This document shows positions 36,001 through 49,010 of a stretch of DNA of 64,000 nucleotides, one piece after another; position 1 is the stretch's first letter, and each line of letters opens with the position of its first letter. The DNA is taken from contig OX359250.1 of the NCBI GenBank assembly GCA_947179485.1, positions 30,328,654 through 30,392,653 on the forward strand. The letters are read 5' to 3'. Under the pieces are notes generated by a model. It worked only from the letters and a program-made list of their open reading frames with translations. It was not told where the DNA came from and did not search any database. The stretch comes from Allacma fusca (Eukaryota; Arthropoda; Collembola; Symphypleona; Sminthuridae). The position numbers and the translations under genes are program-made.

Positions 36001-37876
36001 TGAGAAATTAATCTCATTTTGCCCTACTTTGACCTTTTATGGTCTTGATGGGCTGAGCAATGGGCACGACATGAAATCCTTTTATTTCACAATCTCAGTA
36101 ATCATCTTCTCTCTACATAGACACAAGTAACTATAGATATATTATGCATGGATAAAACAACAGTTATTAGGATCCGAGTCAGAGGCATACTGTCAGAGCA
36201 CAGCATATTTGTGCATATATAGTCACACTCCTATACTCGACTCCATTATGCATGACCAGAGGAACAGCACGACTTTGACACAATGTATCATCGCAAAGGG
36301 GTAAATTTTTAACGTCCATGTGATCCAATAGTGCTAAACTTGATAAAATTCCTCGTAAAAGATAGTGTACCGTTCCTCTCAGGGAAATCAATAAAAAATC
36401 AAAGGAAAAAACAATAATGCCTCAGCCTCACCATCACTAGTAACCTGCTAGACGGGTAGCCATATTCCCAGTCTTCACCATAACAATAACAACAACCACT
36501 TGGCAATTTTATGTTATTTCTGATTCGGCTTGATTTACCTACATCACCATTATAGCCTCATGCTACGATCAATCAAATAATAATATGTGTAAGTACGAGA
36601 GCGCTCCTCCACTTAAACGCATGAGGGTTGGAACAGTAGCCTTCATCTCTATCAGAGACTCGCGTGAGTTCCTTATTCCCAGATTAACTTCCATGGTAGC
36701 CAACTTTATCCCGTATATCATTCCCCACTCCTGACAGGAACACATCGCCAATAATTACTCAGCTTATATATTGGTTTGGCAAGAAAACAAGGTTTGGGGA
36801 CTCTTCGTCTACTGGGACTATGCAGAGAAACATTCCAACATTTACTCACAGTCCGTGGATAGGATGCGTGCAGCGTACATTACTTTTTCGAAACATCCTT
36901 GCAATAAAATTTGAAGTGTCAAACTTAATCCTACACCTCATTTACTTGACCTGAATCATCCTTCGTAGTCTCTAATCCGTGCGCATTCTCCCTATTAAAA
37001 ACACTAACTCATATAGGAACTTACACAAACCCTCCTAACCCCTGCAAAAGAGCTGGAGTTCAAGCATTGGAAAATAAAACCTCTGCCAGTAATATCATAT
37101 AGTGACACTGATTTTGGAAATTTCGTAAACCATAAACAGCATCATTTTGTGTAGACCGTAACGGAAACTTCTCCTTGAAAGCGCAATCTTGTTAATTTAT
37201 GAAACTCAAGAGTAAGATGCTGACCCCTTTGGAGCCTTACGGAGGGGAAACCTCGATAATAAATTATCTCCAAACATAACTTAACATCCATTAAATTTCT
37301 CATCTTACAAAATGATCGAAATGATTACATCCCGCTCTGCGACAAGTGGTTCATGTATTAGCATGTAATTGTCCCAGAAAAGGATCATTCATCTTTTCCC
37401 AAAGCATCTCATAAGATCCAGTTCAGTCAAGTATAGATATATTTATATATAGATGGGATACAGTCTGATATTTTTGTCAAAAGTGCATTCCCTTGAAATA
37501 GAGGATTCTCAGATTCTCACCTATGACATATGTATCTATTTATCTACCACTTCTCATAAACTCTCGGGAAACTCCAAGGTTTCTGAACCCGCACCATCTT
37601 CCAATCGAGACCTAGCTCATTCTATGATGTATAGGCGATTGGTAAAACGTCAGCGACACAAATTTTAGCTCTCAAATTTACTGCACAATATAATTAACAA
37701 GGGGAGTTGCGAAGTCGAGAATTATTCACAGCTAGCGAATTAAGAACAGAAACAAAAAGTCCGCGTGACATGCAACCGGCCTGTTAATAATTACTCTTTA
37801 GAGAAAATGTGCAATGTATTTTAAATCGGAGTCAGTCCACTTCAAAAGCTCAAGATCCTATGCGGTCTGTTCATAG

Positions 37877-37936
37877 GTACACACAGACACACACATATAT
37901 ATAGGTATACGCACACACACACATACACACAAACAC
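37877..37936. repeat. Interrupted CA/TA microsatellite
   Basis: CA runs broken by GA, TATATATA and TATAC units over about 60 bp, followed by a CATACATCATACATCATACATG tandem-like stretch. Confidence 0.8.
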
Positions 37937-39579
37937 AGTATACATCATACATCATACATGCATAAATGCTGGTTGATATATAGCCCTAACCAGTCCACTC
38001 ATATACATACATGGGTTTTCCATAACCTGCATTTGAAATTGTTACAAAAATACGCCTCAATATAATATCGCAATAATAAACTACCAATAGTGCAGGCACG
38101 ATACAGGTACAGAATAATCTGCTCTTTACATATATAGCCACGACTTGTTACTGCAACAGTGCAAAATTCTGGGATGATAACTTGATACTCATTATTGACT
38201 ACTATACAAGAGTGCACGCTTTTGGGCTTGAGTCCCTCCACGGACGTACATAAGTGCCCTATACCCAGCTGCCTACTACTACTACTACTCAGCCTATGCA
38301 ACTAACTGAAAATGTCTAATTATTATTATTACTGTACGGACTGGCTCTCGTTCATACTTACTACACCAGCTACGAATATTACTTTTAAAAGCGTACAAGT
38401 CTTATATTTCGTTATTCAATAGAGTGGATGCATGAAAACTGTCTAGATTCCTAGCCCCAGGCCATCAGCCACCTCAATCTGTCTCATTTCCATACAATAA
38501 ATACATTTAGGTAGTGGTAGTTCCATTGAAAATCAACTAATCTTAAGTACAACAATTAATGAAATGTATACAGTCCATGCAGTCCGGCTCGAGCCTTAGT
38601 CATACATATGTGCCAAAAACTTAGGCCATATTTTGATTTAGTAAAAATAAGGACGTTGTAATCAGACTATAATGATCGTCCACAGCAAAAGTAGGCGCAA
38701 TAATCAATGCACAACGGGTATACGTATAATTACACCTACTTTTCATTATATCTACGCAATCAGGCTAAATTTATATGAGGGAACTCGAAATTATGCACCA
38801 GCAGCCCGTACATCCAATACAAATATGTATGTAATTATATGTATCCCTCCACACAGACTCAACTCCACTACCCGTGTATATCCCCATATAGAAAGTATAG
38901 AGTGTGTAATGACATACATACATACAGGACTGTGAACAAACTACTGCAGAAAAAAAAACATGAGTAAAATATGTAACAAGTTGTTCAGCCTTCCAACATG
39001 TAATCAAGCAGAGAGGAGTAAGGTTCATGTAACGTACATACATTCCCTCACTCTGATCATGCTTTAGTTGATTCAAGGTAATTTTAAAAATTTAAAGTGG
39101 TATATGCATGACTGACCCAAGTGTATCAGAAAACTCATCGAAGCTTAATTCAATGCAAGCTTTATTCAATGAACTAATGAACTCGGGGAAAAAGTTTAAA
39201 TTAATGATGATAATCCATTATTATATTGGAAGATGTACCTGTGCAGTTTACAAAGTTAATTGCCGCTAGTCAATTGTAATTTATAATACTTGTGCTCTTT
39301 GTCACACATGGAAAACAAGTCATGAAAACAATACATGTGATGGACACGGAGTGGCAGGAATCCTGCAGGAATTTCTCTAATGCTTTCTTATAGGCTATTT
39401 GCTACATCAATCCTACAATATATTGTAATTGTGTACGGACATATATCTATATCCCTATAAGAAGTAATCCTTTTACGCTTATTATACTACAGTTAATAAT
39501 TTATTCACGTAATTTTCAAATAAGATGAATCCTTGATGTGTGCAATCTGTACTTGGGATCTTTTAAAGAGTGAGAGATG

Positions 39580-39594
39580 GAGAGAGAGAGAGAG
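39580..39594. repeat. Short (GA)n tract followed by an A run
   Basis: GA repeat running directly into a run of about ten A; purine strand on plus, as for the other GA tracts. Confidence 0.85.
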
Positions 39595-41491
39595 AAAAAA
39601 AAAATATCATGATATCGAAATTTATTGCCCCAAAAGCAATACCCGTTTCATTGAAACAATAAACTTTGAAAGACTTTTTTTTTTGAGATTTAGTATCTAC
39701 GCAAAAGTGTACAATCATAATTTATTATTTCTCTCATCAAAGCTACACAAACTCTCTACGAGTCAAGAGCTTCTTCACAGTCTTGCAATCTAATTCGTAG
39801 CCTCCGTAGATAAAAATCCTGTCATACTATTCATCAAATTCATTACAGTAAGGATAGGTACCCTCTTACTCACTTGGGTGAATTAATTCAAGCGAAATTT
39901 TTTTTTCCTTCCCTTTTAAAATATCATTACAAATATATATACAAGCAAATAACAAATAACAATACAATTTTACATAAAATGAACACAAAAAGGAAAAACC
40001 ATGGGCACAATCCGGACACACTGCTCCTCACAAATGAGTCGAGAGAATAAGAAGAAAAAAATAAGTACAAGCACTCTCGCCAAAATGCTATGAGCCATTT
40101 CAAGTCATACCCCTTCCTTATGTACATCTGTCTTTTGCCTAACGAACCAAATACAGGGCGAATAAATCGTTTTCCTTTTACGTCGATTCAAAAACTAATG
40201 TATGCACCCAATGTACATTGTCATCTTGAAGCAAATAGCCCAAGAATAGGGGAGATTTCTCATAAAAATGAAGCACAATCGAATCACGACTCTTCCCTAC
40301 TTTTAAATCTTGGAATTTTGCTCTTCATTTAAAATAAATATCTATGGCGTGAGAAATATTAAACGCTGAATTCTTATAGAGACAGGTTTAATTACTATTA
40401 ATAACCCTACTAATACTTGGGGGATACAATGTGGAAGACGTCGATGCTCTTCAGTTGGAGTGTCAGAAATTTCCCATTTCTCTTCAATGACTTTGACAAC
40501 AAAAGAAAAGTTAACTGTACCATCGAACTGATTGACGTCCTTTCAATTCAAAGTCACACGTTCAATAGAACAAACAATATCCCAGAAATAAGTCAAGTAT
40601 ATAAAATAACATCCTGAAACAGTTTTTCATTTCCTAGAGGTATTTCATACACGGTCTCATCCCGTCCTATATATCCCCACTGTAAAATTCCATACAAAAC
40701 AGCTACAGTATCTGCTACTCCTCACCTAATCCGAACATGGAAAAATATGACAAGGGAGAAAAATTAGATCCTTCCAATTGGATTAAGATAGTAAAAACGG
40801 AATCCAAAACCCATTGAACTTAAAATACGAGCCAATAATAATATGAAAAAAAAAATAACACCATCGGGACAAATAACACATGAGGTTCTATGATACGTGA
40901 GGACACTTCCCCACCAATAGATAGATACTCCCAGTCAGTGGAACCCGTTCCGCCGAACAAAAGAAGACAACAAAAGGGGGAAAAAAGGCATGAAAATCTT
41001 GTGGTAGTAACTTTCAATTTCTACAAACGACATGTTATTGCGTTGAGTGACGTAGTCATATTTTTTTTACATTTCCCATAGGGATATTGGTCTTGTATAT
41101 ATTGAGTTCCTATATGCTAAGTAACCATATAGAATAGGACAAGTAACGTCAAAGTACAGTTACAGTCAGAGCTCCCACAACTTGTTACATTTTCCCTGCC
41201 AGGACATATCTGTAGTAGTACATATTCTTATATTAGTACTATAAAAACAAGCCTTCAATACAATGGATACTAACTGCCATTGGCTACAGGCTAGATAAAG
41301 TGTAACAACTTGTTGGACTTATGTACACACAAAAGGGATACATATGTATATAGCTGGTAACCACCCAATCAAGAGCATTTAAATGCTTTAATTTTGTAAC
41401 TGTAACCCAAAAAACACAACTATGTAGACATACGACCAATTCATATACTTACACAAGTCTGACTCCATACTCACACACTCACACACTTACA

Positions 41492-41498
<7 letters not shown>

Positions 41499-41524
<26 letters not shown>
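41499..41524. repeat. (AC)13 microsatellite
   Basis: Pure AC run preceded by about 30 bp of interrupted CA units (41471-41498). Confidence 0.9.
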
Positions 41525-42126
41525 TCAAAGACACTCTAGACACCACAAAAATCCAACAAAGTTAAAGAGTTTTGCTCAACGCATTGCTATTACTATGAGG
41601 TTTCTATATCTACAGCCCTGCCTAATTTTACAAGTAATCTCATATGTATGGACTTACTCTAAAAGTCCTACGGTGTGGATACAATGCAGTTGCTTGCGGA
41701 CGTTGAACGAGTTCGATTTCACTCAAAAGAAACCCCAAGAGAAAAAAAAACTGCGCTGATTCATCCCCCCCGTCCACGCTTGTACATGTCTTAAAGTCGA
41801 AACAACGACCATTACATACGCACAAAGTAGGTTACATAAAATCAACAATGAACCATGTCCTCTGCATGTGCAATGACATGCTATACCTTAAATAGAAAAC
41901 CAATTCAAATAAATCTTCCGATTCCTATCCTTAATTTCAGGAAAATTGCTCAATTTTTCTATTCAAACCTGTCGACTGGAAAGCGTCGTAAATACTCACA
42001 TATATACGGATACATACATAGTCTCTACACATTGAAACAGACATCACCTCAATACCCCTATCAACTGTGGAGCATTCTCATGTCCCAGGAGCAGTGTGTA
42101 AATACACGTTCATAATTTGCAGAACT

Positions 42127-42204
42127 GACGTATACGTATGTATGTATGTACATATGGTAATATCCATGTGTGTACATACATGGATATTATTTCCGAGACG
42201 TATA
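42127..42204. repeat. Small hairpin flanked by an 8-bp direct repeat
   Basis: A 12-bp stem (TAATATCCATGT at 42158-42169 with its complement at 42178-42189) closes an 8-nt loop. The word GACGTATA occurs at 42127-42134 and again at 42197-42204, bracketing the hairpin. An 8-bp direct repeat around an inverted repeat is the footprint a hAT-type miniature element would leave, but the intervening 62 bp is very short for one. Confidence 0.4.
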
Positions 42205-44572
42205 ACTCAGAGAATTATAAAGGCGTGTATAGGGGTTGTAAATCAAGTGCTCCTTAAAATCTTCACACGTACACACTGCCCAATCCTACCTAGCCTGTGC
42301 ATAATGTAGCCATGTATGAAATTAATGACATTAAAAATCAGTAATTACAAAATAAAGATAGTCCAAACTCAGACAGAATTAAATAATTACCTCAAGTTCA
42401 AAATCATAATCCTTAGTCTGCTCCCTCACTTATAAAATTGCAGTATGCTCTGATTCCGAGGACGCACCTACGCTCTCAATACTACCTCATTTCCAGGTGT
42501 ATCTTGTTACATAGATAGGATCAGCACATCGTGTGAAAGAGTTGTAAATGCACAGGTTAAACAAACCTTTACTTACTTCAGGTCTTGAAATTAATTTCTT
42601 GAGAGGAAAAAAAAAATCTCATATATCTGTAAGTACTTTATACATGTTCTATTCCTATATTTCTATAAATTGTTCTAGTCCTATATTAGTATTATAGTAC
42701 AAAAATGAAACATCACAGATACTCGCTCACAGTATGAGGAAGGACTTATCAAATGAGGAGCTGTAATTTGGTGCATTACAGTAATTTTGAGATGAGACGA
42801 GAATAAGGAACCCTTGATGGAGGAAAAAAAAAATCTGCACATAGAGTAAAAACGAGGCTTGCAAATTACATGTAAAAATTAATCAGATTATTACAGTCAT
42901 CTACGCATGATGTAACCGTTGCGAATGACTTATCTACGCCGTGTGCTCAATCCTATAATTTTCTGATGCCTTCTGTTCTCTATCCCTTGTGTGAGAACAT
43001 GGTGCTTCCTTAAGATTAAGCACTATTAATCTCGAGCGTTTTCAACATTTCATTCTATGTAAACGATTATAACAATGTGAGGATAAGGTAAAAGGGAAGA
43101 AAGAAAAAGAAGACACTGTGCCCCAGCGTCCTTTTGGATACATCCCTATTCTTGAACAAAGGAGAGAAGATTGCGATTACCCAGTGAACTCGTTAACCAG
43201 TTTTTTTTTTCAAACTTTTTTTCTTCCCCTCTTCTGCTTACTGAAACATATTTACCTCGTTCTTAGATGAGCGATTGAATTAGTCATGTTTTGCGTACGT
43301 ATAACTGTATCTATATTTTGTTCAACATCCTCAAGCCCAGACTATTACACACAGTTACCATTACCTTTACTATTAAAAGACAGCTTGAGCTCAATCTTTC
43401 TATACTTGATGCAATTTAGCAGAGAGGGAAAAACACCTCACGAAATCCGACTCGAGCGAGCAGCTCTTCCAAGTATAAAACTGATTCAGAAAAGTAAATA
43501 AGACATGGATAATATAGTACAATGTAAATGAGGGGATGGAATGAAGACCGACACTGTATCCTTACAGAGATACTGAAACATTTATGCACCTACTCTGATT
43601 CACAGCTTGAAAACCGCGTAACTAAACCTTTATTTCTCAGTAACGAATTAACCTTCTTGCAAGAGTATGCTAACTGTAGTGGATGGCTACAAATGTCTGA
43701 GGACACGGCACACATGATGTATATGTACAAATTAATTTTAAAATCAAGCTTTTATATGTAGTAGTGATAAGACTTGTAAATTTATGCCTTGGATTTGCAC
43801 TAAAATGAAAAAAAATATATCCTTTCAGCATCCAAGTGAAAAAAGGATCTTACATTTTTACATGAGTCCAAATCTACCCAGCATTTCAAAAGTATTCGCA
43901 TCTTTTTGAGCCTTTAAAAAAAAATACCATTGAGATTGCATGTCAGTTACTTATTACCTTTCATGAGTTGCTTCAATTTTTTCCATGTGTATCTATACTA
44001 GAACACACATGCAGGGAAGGGATCCTGTAGATATAGATACATACATTCACGAGGGAACTTTTACCACAAATTAAATTCCCTGAATTTAACATGTTGACAA
44101 GTCGTTGTCAAAATGCAATCACTTTTATACCCAAAAAAGACTTTGGCAAGTAATTAAAACATTGCAGGGAGTATTAACTAATATTCTTGCTGCAATCGAG
44201 CCAGACAACACTACAGTAAGTTTCTCTCTTGACACCACAAAATATGACAATGAAATGCTCAAAGACTTTTTTTTTTAGCATCTTACGTAAAAGTAAATTA
44301 TCCCTGCTTATTGAAACATTATTACAAGAAAACGTACACTGACTTTTTTTTTTGTAAGAAAAAAAAACTCCCGACATCCCTTCATATAATTATATTCTTG
44401 CGGAGTCATATTGTGTCAAAAGTTTGAGCAAAAACATCAAGAAGTCATAATTATTATTATGATTGTGAGAAGTCACAAAAAGCCTGATGCTCATTTACTC
44501 TCGTGGATTTTTGACGCTTCCATTCAAACCAGCTTAGAGCACGAAAATATACAGTCATGATCATAAGAGAGT

Positions 44573-44596
44573 GAGAGAGAGAGAGAGAGAGAGAGA
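44573..44596. repeat. (GA)12 tract
   Basis: Uninterrupted GA run, purines on the plus strand, followed after CAG by an A-rich stretch. Confidence 0.9.
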
Positions 44597-45240
44597 CAGA
44601 AAAAAAAAGAAAAACAAATAAGAGTTATACAAGTAATTGACCTGATATGTAAGCATTTCGTCGGCATGCTTGTAGCATATACCTATTGTATTGTATCATT
44701 GACTGGAATTTGAAGTAAGTTACATTCCTTTGCGGTAGAGTAGATACATAAGAAGGAGTCAAATTAGTGCAGATACGAGGAAAGACAATGCAACGTCCAA
44801 ATATTAAAGCAAAATCTGCCAAGTCACAAGAATCCTTGCGGAAAATTGTAAAAAAACATTGGGATACTCAGCAGAGAGCGATACATATTTTGTATTTACT
44901 ATATAGACAAGATCTCGGCTAGAGGACTAGCGCTCGTGACACTCGTGACCGGAAAAATTAATCTTAAATAGCCCACTTTCTCTTATAAGGAGAAAATGAA
45001 CAGGTAAAATTGCTAATATGTAGCTAATGTGCCCACATTTAATGATATACATAGCTCGGAAATCCACATCTAATTGGATAACATCACTCTATAATATTTT
45101 TGAATTTTTATTATTATTCTAATGATAATGATGCATGACGAATTAAAATGAGTTCGTACACTGTTGTTGGAAAAACACAAGGAGCACCATTGTACTGTGT
45201 GTTTCATCTTCATCCTGTGTCCTGTATGTATATATACTTA

Positions 45241-45257
45241 CACACACACACACACAC
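45241..45257. repeat. (CA)8 microsatellite
   Basis: Pure CA run, then TCACACACAT. Confidence 0.85.
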
Positions 45258-46306
45258 TCACACACATTAACTGTACCCATCGTAATTTACGTATGTATGT
45301 GCATGTCTACGGTTCGTCCCTTCAGAAAAAAAATTGTTTTGCTTTTTCTCAAAAAGCGACCAATTTGCAATTAACCACTAAAAAGTCATGCTTAAGCTCA
45401 CTGTGTACGATTACCCCTTCCAAGTAACAGACACATGTACGTGTGGACCTGTGGAGTGGATGGAGCCACTACACAATTTCCCTTCCAAGAGCACAAAAGT
45501 ACAACTTACCACATAAATAATCAAGGAAAGATACTTATTACAATACAGACAGCCAAAAAGTCACAGCGGGCTGCATTTATCTACAGAATTAATGCCTTAT
45601 TTACCCCTATTTACCTGTACAGAGGGATAGACAGGCAGAGAGTGAGAGAGGGATCCTAGGTAGTCAATTTTTGGAGGAATGTTCCAATAGTACGGGATCC
45701 TGCTGTACTACGTACCTTTTGAGGAAATCCTTCTACGGAGGAATTATTAAAGAACAAAAAAAGTCCGTGTATCACTTGAGACACACCATGTGTATTTATT
45801 GTAACTCATATATACATATCTACCTACTGATTCCTAAACTTCTCAGGCCTCAATTGACAACTGAGCGAGTACAAAAGGGGGCGTTTGAAAAAAAAACAAT
45901 AATAATTTTTCACCAATTGATTTGTAAGTGCTCAAATGCAAATTCCCCTGTTCGTGTAACCACAGTCATAATTCAACTTTTGTAGCATGCCTCAAGTACG
46001 TAGCAATTGTGCAGGATTATTAGCGCGCGTATACTCTGAGTCCATTAGACAATCTCAAAATAATGACAAGCTTACAAACATCTCTGATATCCACTATGGT
46101 TACCCCACTACACATATCTAAGTGTGGATGGAAATGTATGTACACAATAGGAGGAGGCCTATATCTGTACAGTATATATTTTCCTAAGGGGAAAAAAGGG
46201 TAGCGTCATTAAAACAGGTAAAATACAAATGACGTCACAGCATGAATGCAAAGCCTGTACAAATTTGAAGTAAAATTTGATGATAATATAAGTGTTTGCT
46301 TACTCC

Positions 46307-46366
46307 AGAGAGAGAGAGAGAGACAGAGAGAGAGAGAGACAGAGACAGAGAGAGAGAGAGAGACAG
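46307..46366. repeat. Long interrupted GA tract
   Basis: Sixty bases of AG repeats with GACA interruptions at several places; the largest polypurine block of the window. Such a block can form triplex DNA and attract GAGA-type proteins. Confidence 0.9.
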
Positions 46367-47340
46367 TCACAATTGAAACTACGAACGTAATGACTTGGTA
46401 CGCTTAAGTGGGTAAATGGTGCTAAATGATAATGTAGGTGGGAGAATAAGCTAGGAGAGAAGATGACGATGGTCGGTAAACATGCTTTTCATATTACCTT
46501 GCAAGGAGGCATTGGCCTACCTACACCATACTATGTATTCCCTAAAGGTGCACAATGGATGGGCTCTTGCATAAGAAATCATGTTCATTTGAGGGTGTTG
46601 TGTAAAACATGTGCAAACCATCACTAAAATGATGCCGACTGGCTTTGATTCCCTCTCATACATATGAGTGCAGGGAGTACCCTAATAAGTGTCTGTATGT
46701 ACTTGTTTCATAATTTTTTGGTTTTAAAATCCCTTTTCAGTATTTATTTAATTATCATGCTTAATAATGTGGACGTCTTTGGACACTTGAGGGAAAAATC
46801 AAGTATAGGGATAGCTCCTTGCAATTAATTTAATTAAATATATTCAAAAACCAGCATTAGAAAAAAAAAGTATGACAACATAATGGAGGCATATGGTTAC
46901 CCCGTTGGTTACAACCACTCCAACGGGGCCCCTCTATTTATTTACAATGCATACCCATGTTGACCACTAGTGTGACTCTATTACGGAGCCACACATGCCC
47001 TTAAAATTCCTACTCCTCTCCCGACCACTCAATAGACGACGACGAGCCCTCATAACAATTGGGATTTTCAGTGTAAATTATCTTTATACTTTTATTAACC
47101 CCTATCATATTTTCAAGTTTTTCTGTATGTCACCACAAGAAATAGGAATAACTTGATAGACTACCAAGACCCATTACTCATTCATAACAGAGATTTTGGG
47201 GGGAACCGAATCCCTTCCTCCCAATCGATACTCTCAATAGGAGGATTTCCAATGAGTTCGTAATCAATATTGAGATTGCTCACAATGAGAATCTCATTTT
47301 CCCCAACTGATCTCATCCAACACAGGTCCCCTCTCTGCAT

Positions 47341-47374
47341 GTGTGTGTGTATGTGTGTGTGTGTGTGTGTGTGT
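47341..47374. repeat. (GT)n microsatellite
   Basis: GT run with a single A interruption near its left end. Confidence 0.9.
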
Positions 47375-48988
47375 TCGTTCAGTTCATTCATACACAGGTT
47401 TTTTTAAAAAAATCCCATCACGTTTACACTTAAAGGTTTACTTCTTCACATATGATAGCATGTATAAATACATACTGGATATTTTCGCTTCAAAATGCAG
47501 CACTTGAACGAGTTGAGCGTGCCCAGAGCCATATAATAGTGGAGGTTCGTCTTTCGTGTACATAGCCAAGAAAGAAGTATAGGAGATAAAGAAAGATGAG
47601 GATCAACTGCAAAGAAATTAATGGTTGCATTACACTACGTTTTGATTTCATTGTGCAGAGAGCATTTCTTCACCTTCAGCGTCAACCATGATTTCATTTG
47701 AAGTGTAATAACTATGAATCAGACTGCTTGAATGATATTACATTATAAGATGAAATACTAATCGCGTCAAGATAGGACATTGACTCGTGCCTCAACGCAA
47801 CCGTACAACCATAGAAAACTCCACGTGAGACACAACTTTCGCAAAAATCCTCCACTACACACACAGATGCATATATACCTTTGAGTACTACCATACCTAC
47901 ATATGTCAGTCCCTTTGAGACACATACCTGTCTTCACCAGTACCCATATAGACACGTCAACTGTAAAAAGAAATTCTAATTTTATATCCCTATGTGTAGG
48001 GTGTACTTATATGCACAGGAGAATTTCCCCTAGTAAAAAAAAAAACTCTGTCGTCTGTGTAGTTATACATTTTTTTCAAGCCTTAATTATCATCCATTAT
48101 TTTTGTATTACCATTTATTATTGGAATTACTTTTTATTACTGTGTTGTAGCTAATTAACATAAACGTCAGCCCCTTATTTTGTAATTATCCCAATCTCCT
48201 AAATCTTATTGAAATTCCTATTACTTTAGAATCCCAAAGATACGCCAATAAAAGGAACTTAATGATCCTCACAGAGAGGCAGGACAAGACGCAGGAATAA
48301 AGGCAAGATGAGAGGAGATGGAAGGTAAAACAAGGGGAAAGATAGATACACACACTGAGGTAAGCAGGATTCCAGGAAATGTCAGCCCGATAGAATCTGC
48401 ACACGCTCAGGAAATAAATCTGCCTATGGGATGAATAAAAAGAAATCCGTCATGTCTCACATTCTCTCACGGTTTTCATCACTACCATCCACAAAGACCA
48501 ACGAAATGATAAACGGATTGAGTTTGCAAATTACAATCTGGTTCTAATATATTTCTGCTACACATTTCCTAATGATGAGTGTGGTTCAAAGAATGACAAG
48601 GAATTCGTGACCATAAGTAGTAAGTAGCCTTTCATCTTCCTGGCCCTAGAAACTCTTGAGCCAAACTTTAAATGAGATTTTTTCCCAAAGATGTGTACAT
48701 ATGTTGTCCCTACTGAAGCAAGCAGGCAGAGGCAGTGATATATATACCTACTAATTGAAATTATAAGGTGAGGGGGAACAGCGAGAAGATCACGATCCTC
48801 ATATTTTTCCTTGCTATCATCCGTCAAGATAAAATTTATAAGCCCAAGACCTGTAAAGAAGAGGCTCCCTTGGCCTTACAGCGACTCACACAAACTACAC
48901 ACAAAAAATTAAATTACCATATAAAGATTGCATTTTTACAAAATTAAGTTACATTTGACAAGCGAGAAGGATTTCACACTCTTGTATA

Positions 48989-49010
48989 CACACACACACA
49001 CACACACACA
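48989..49010. repeat. (CA)11 microsatellite
   Basis: Pure CA run followed by TACACATACACCACA. Confidence 0.9.

Larger units (their letters stand above)
24161..42126. other. Gene desert, left half, upstream of the zinc-finger gene
   Basis: No protein gene supported on either strand. The frames present are short, rich in Tyr/Ile/His/Thr and partly written by microsatellites (for example His-Thr strings at 28017-28386). The first 1.7 kb (24.2-25.9 kb) contains two GA tracts and is somewhat less AT-rich, so it is the best place for the zinc-finger promoter. The rest holds CA and GA runs, C runs at 26750-26760 and near 32531, an (ACT)6 run at 38272-38289 and many TACATATGTAC-like palindromic words. 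It could be intergenic regulatory DNA or a long intron. Confidence 0.6.
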
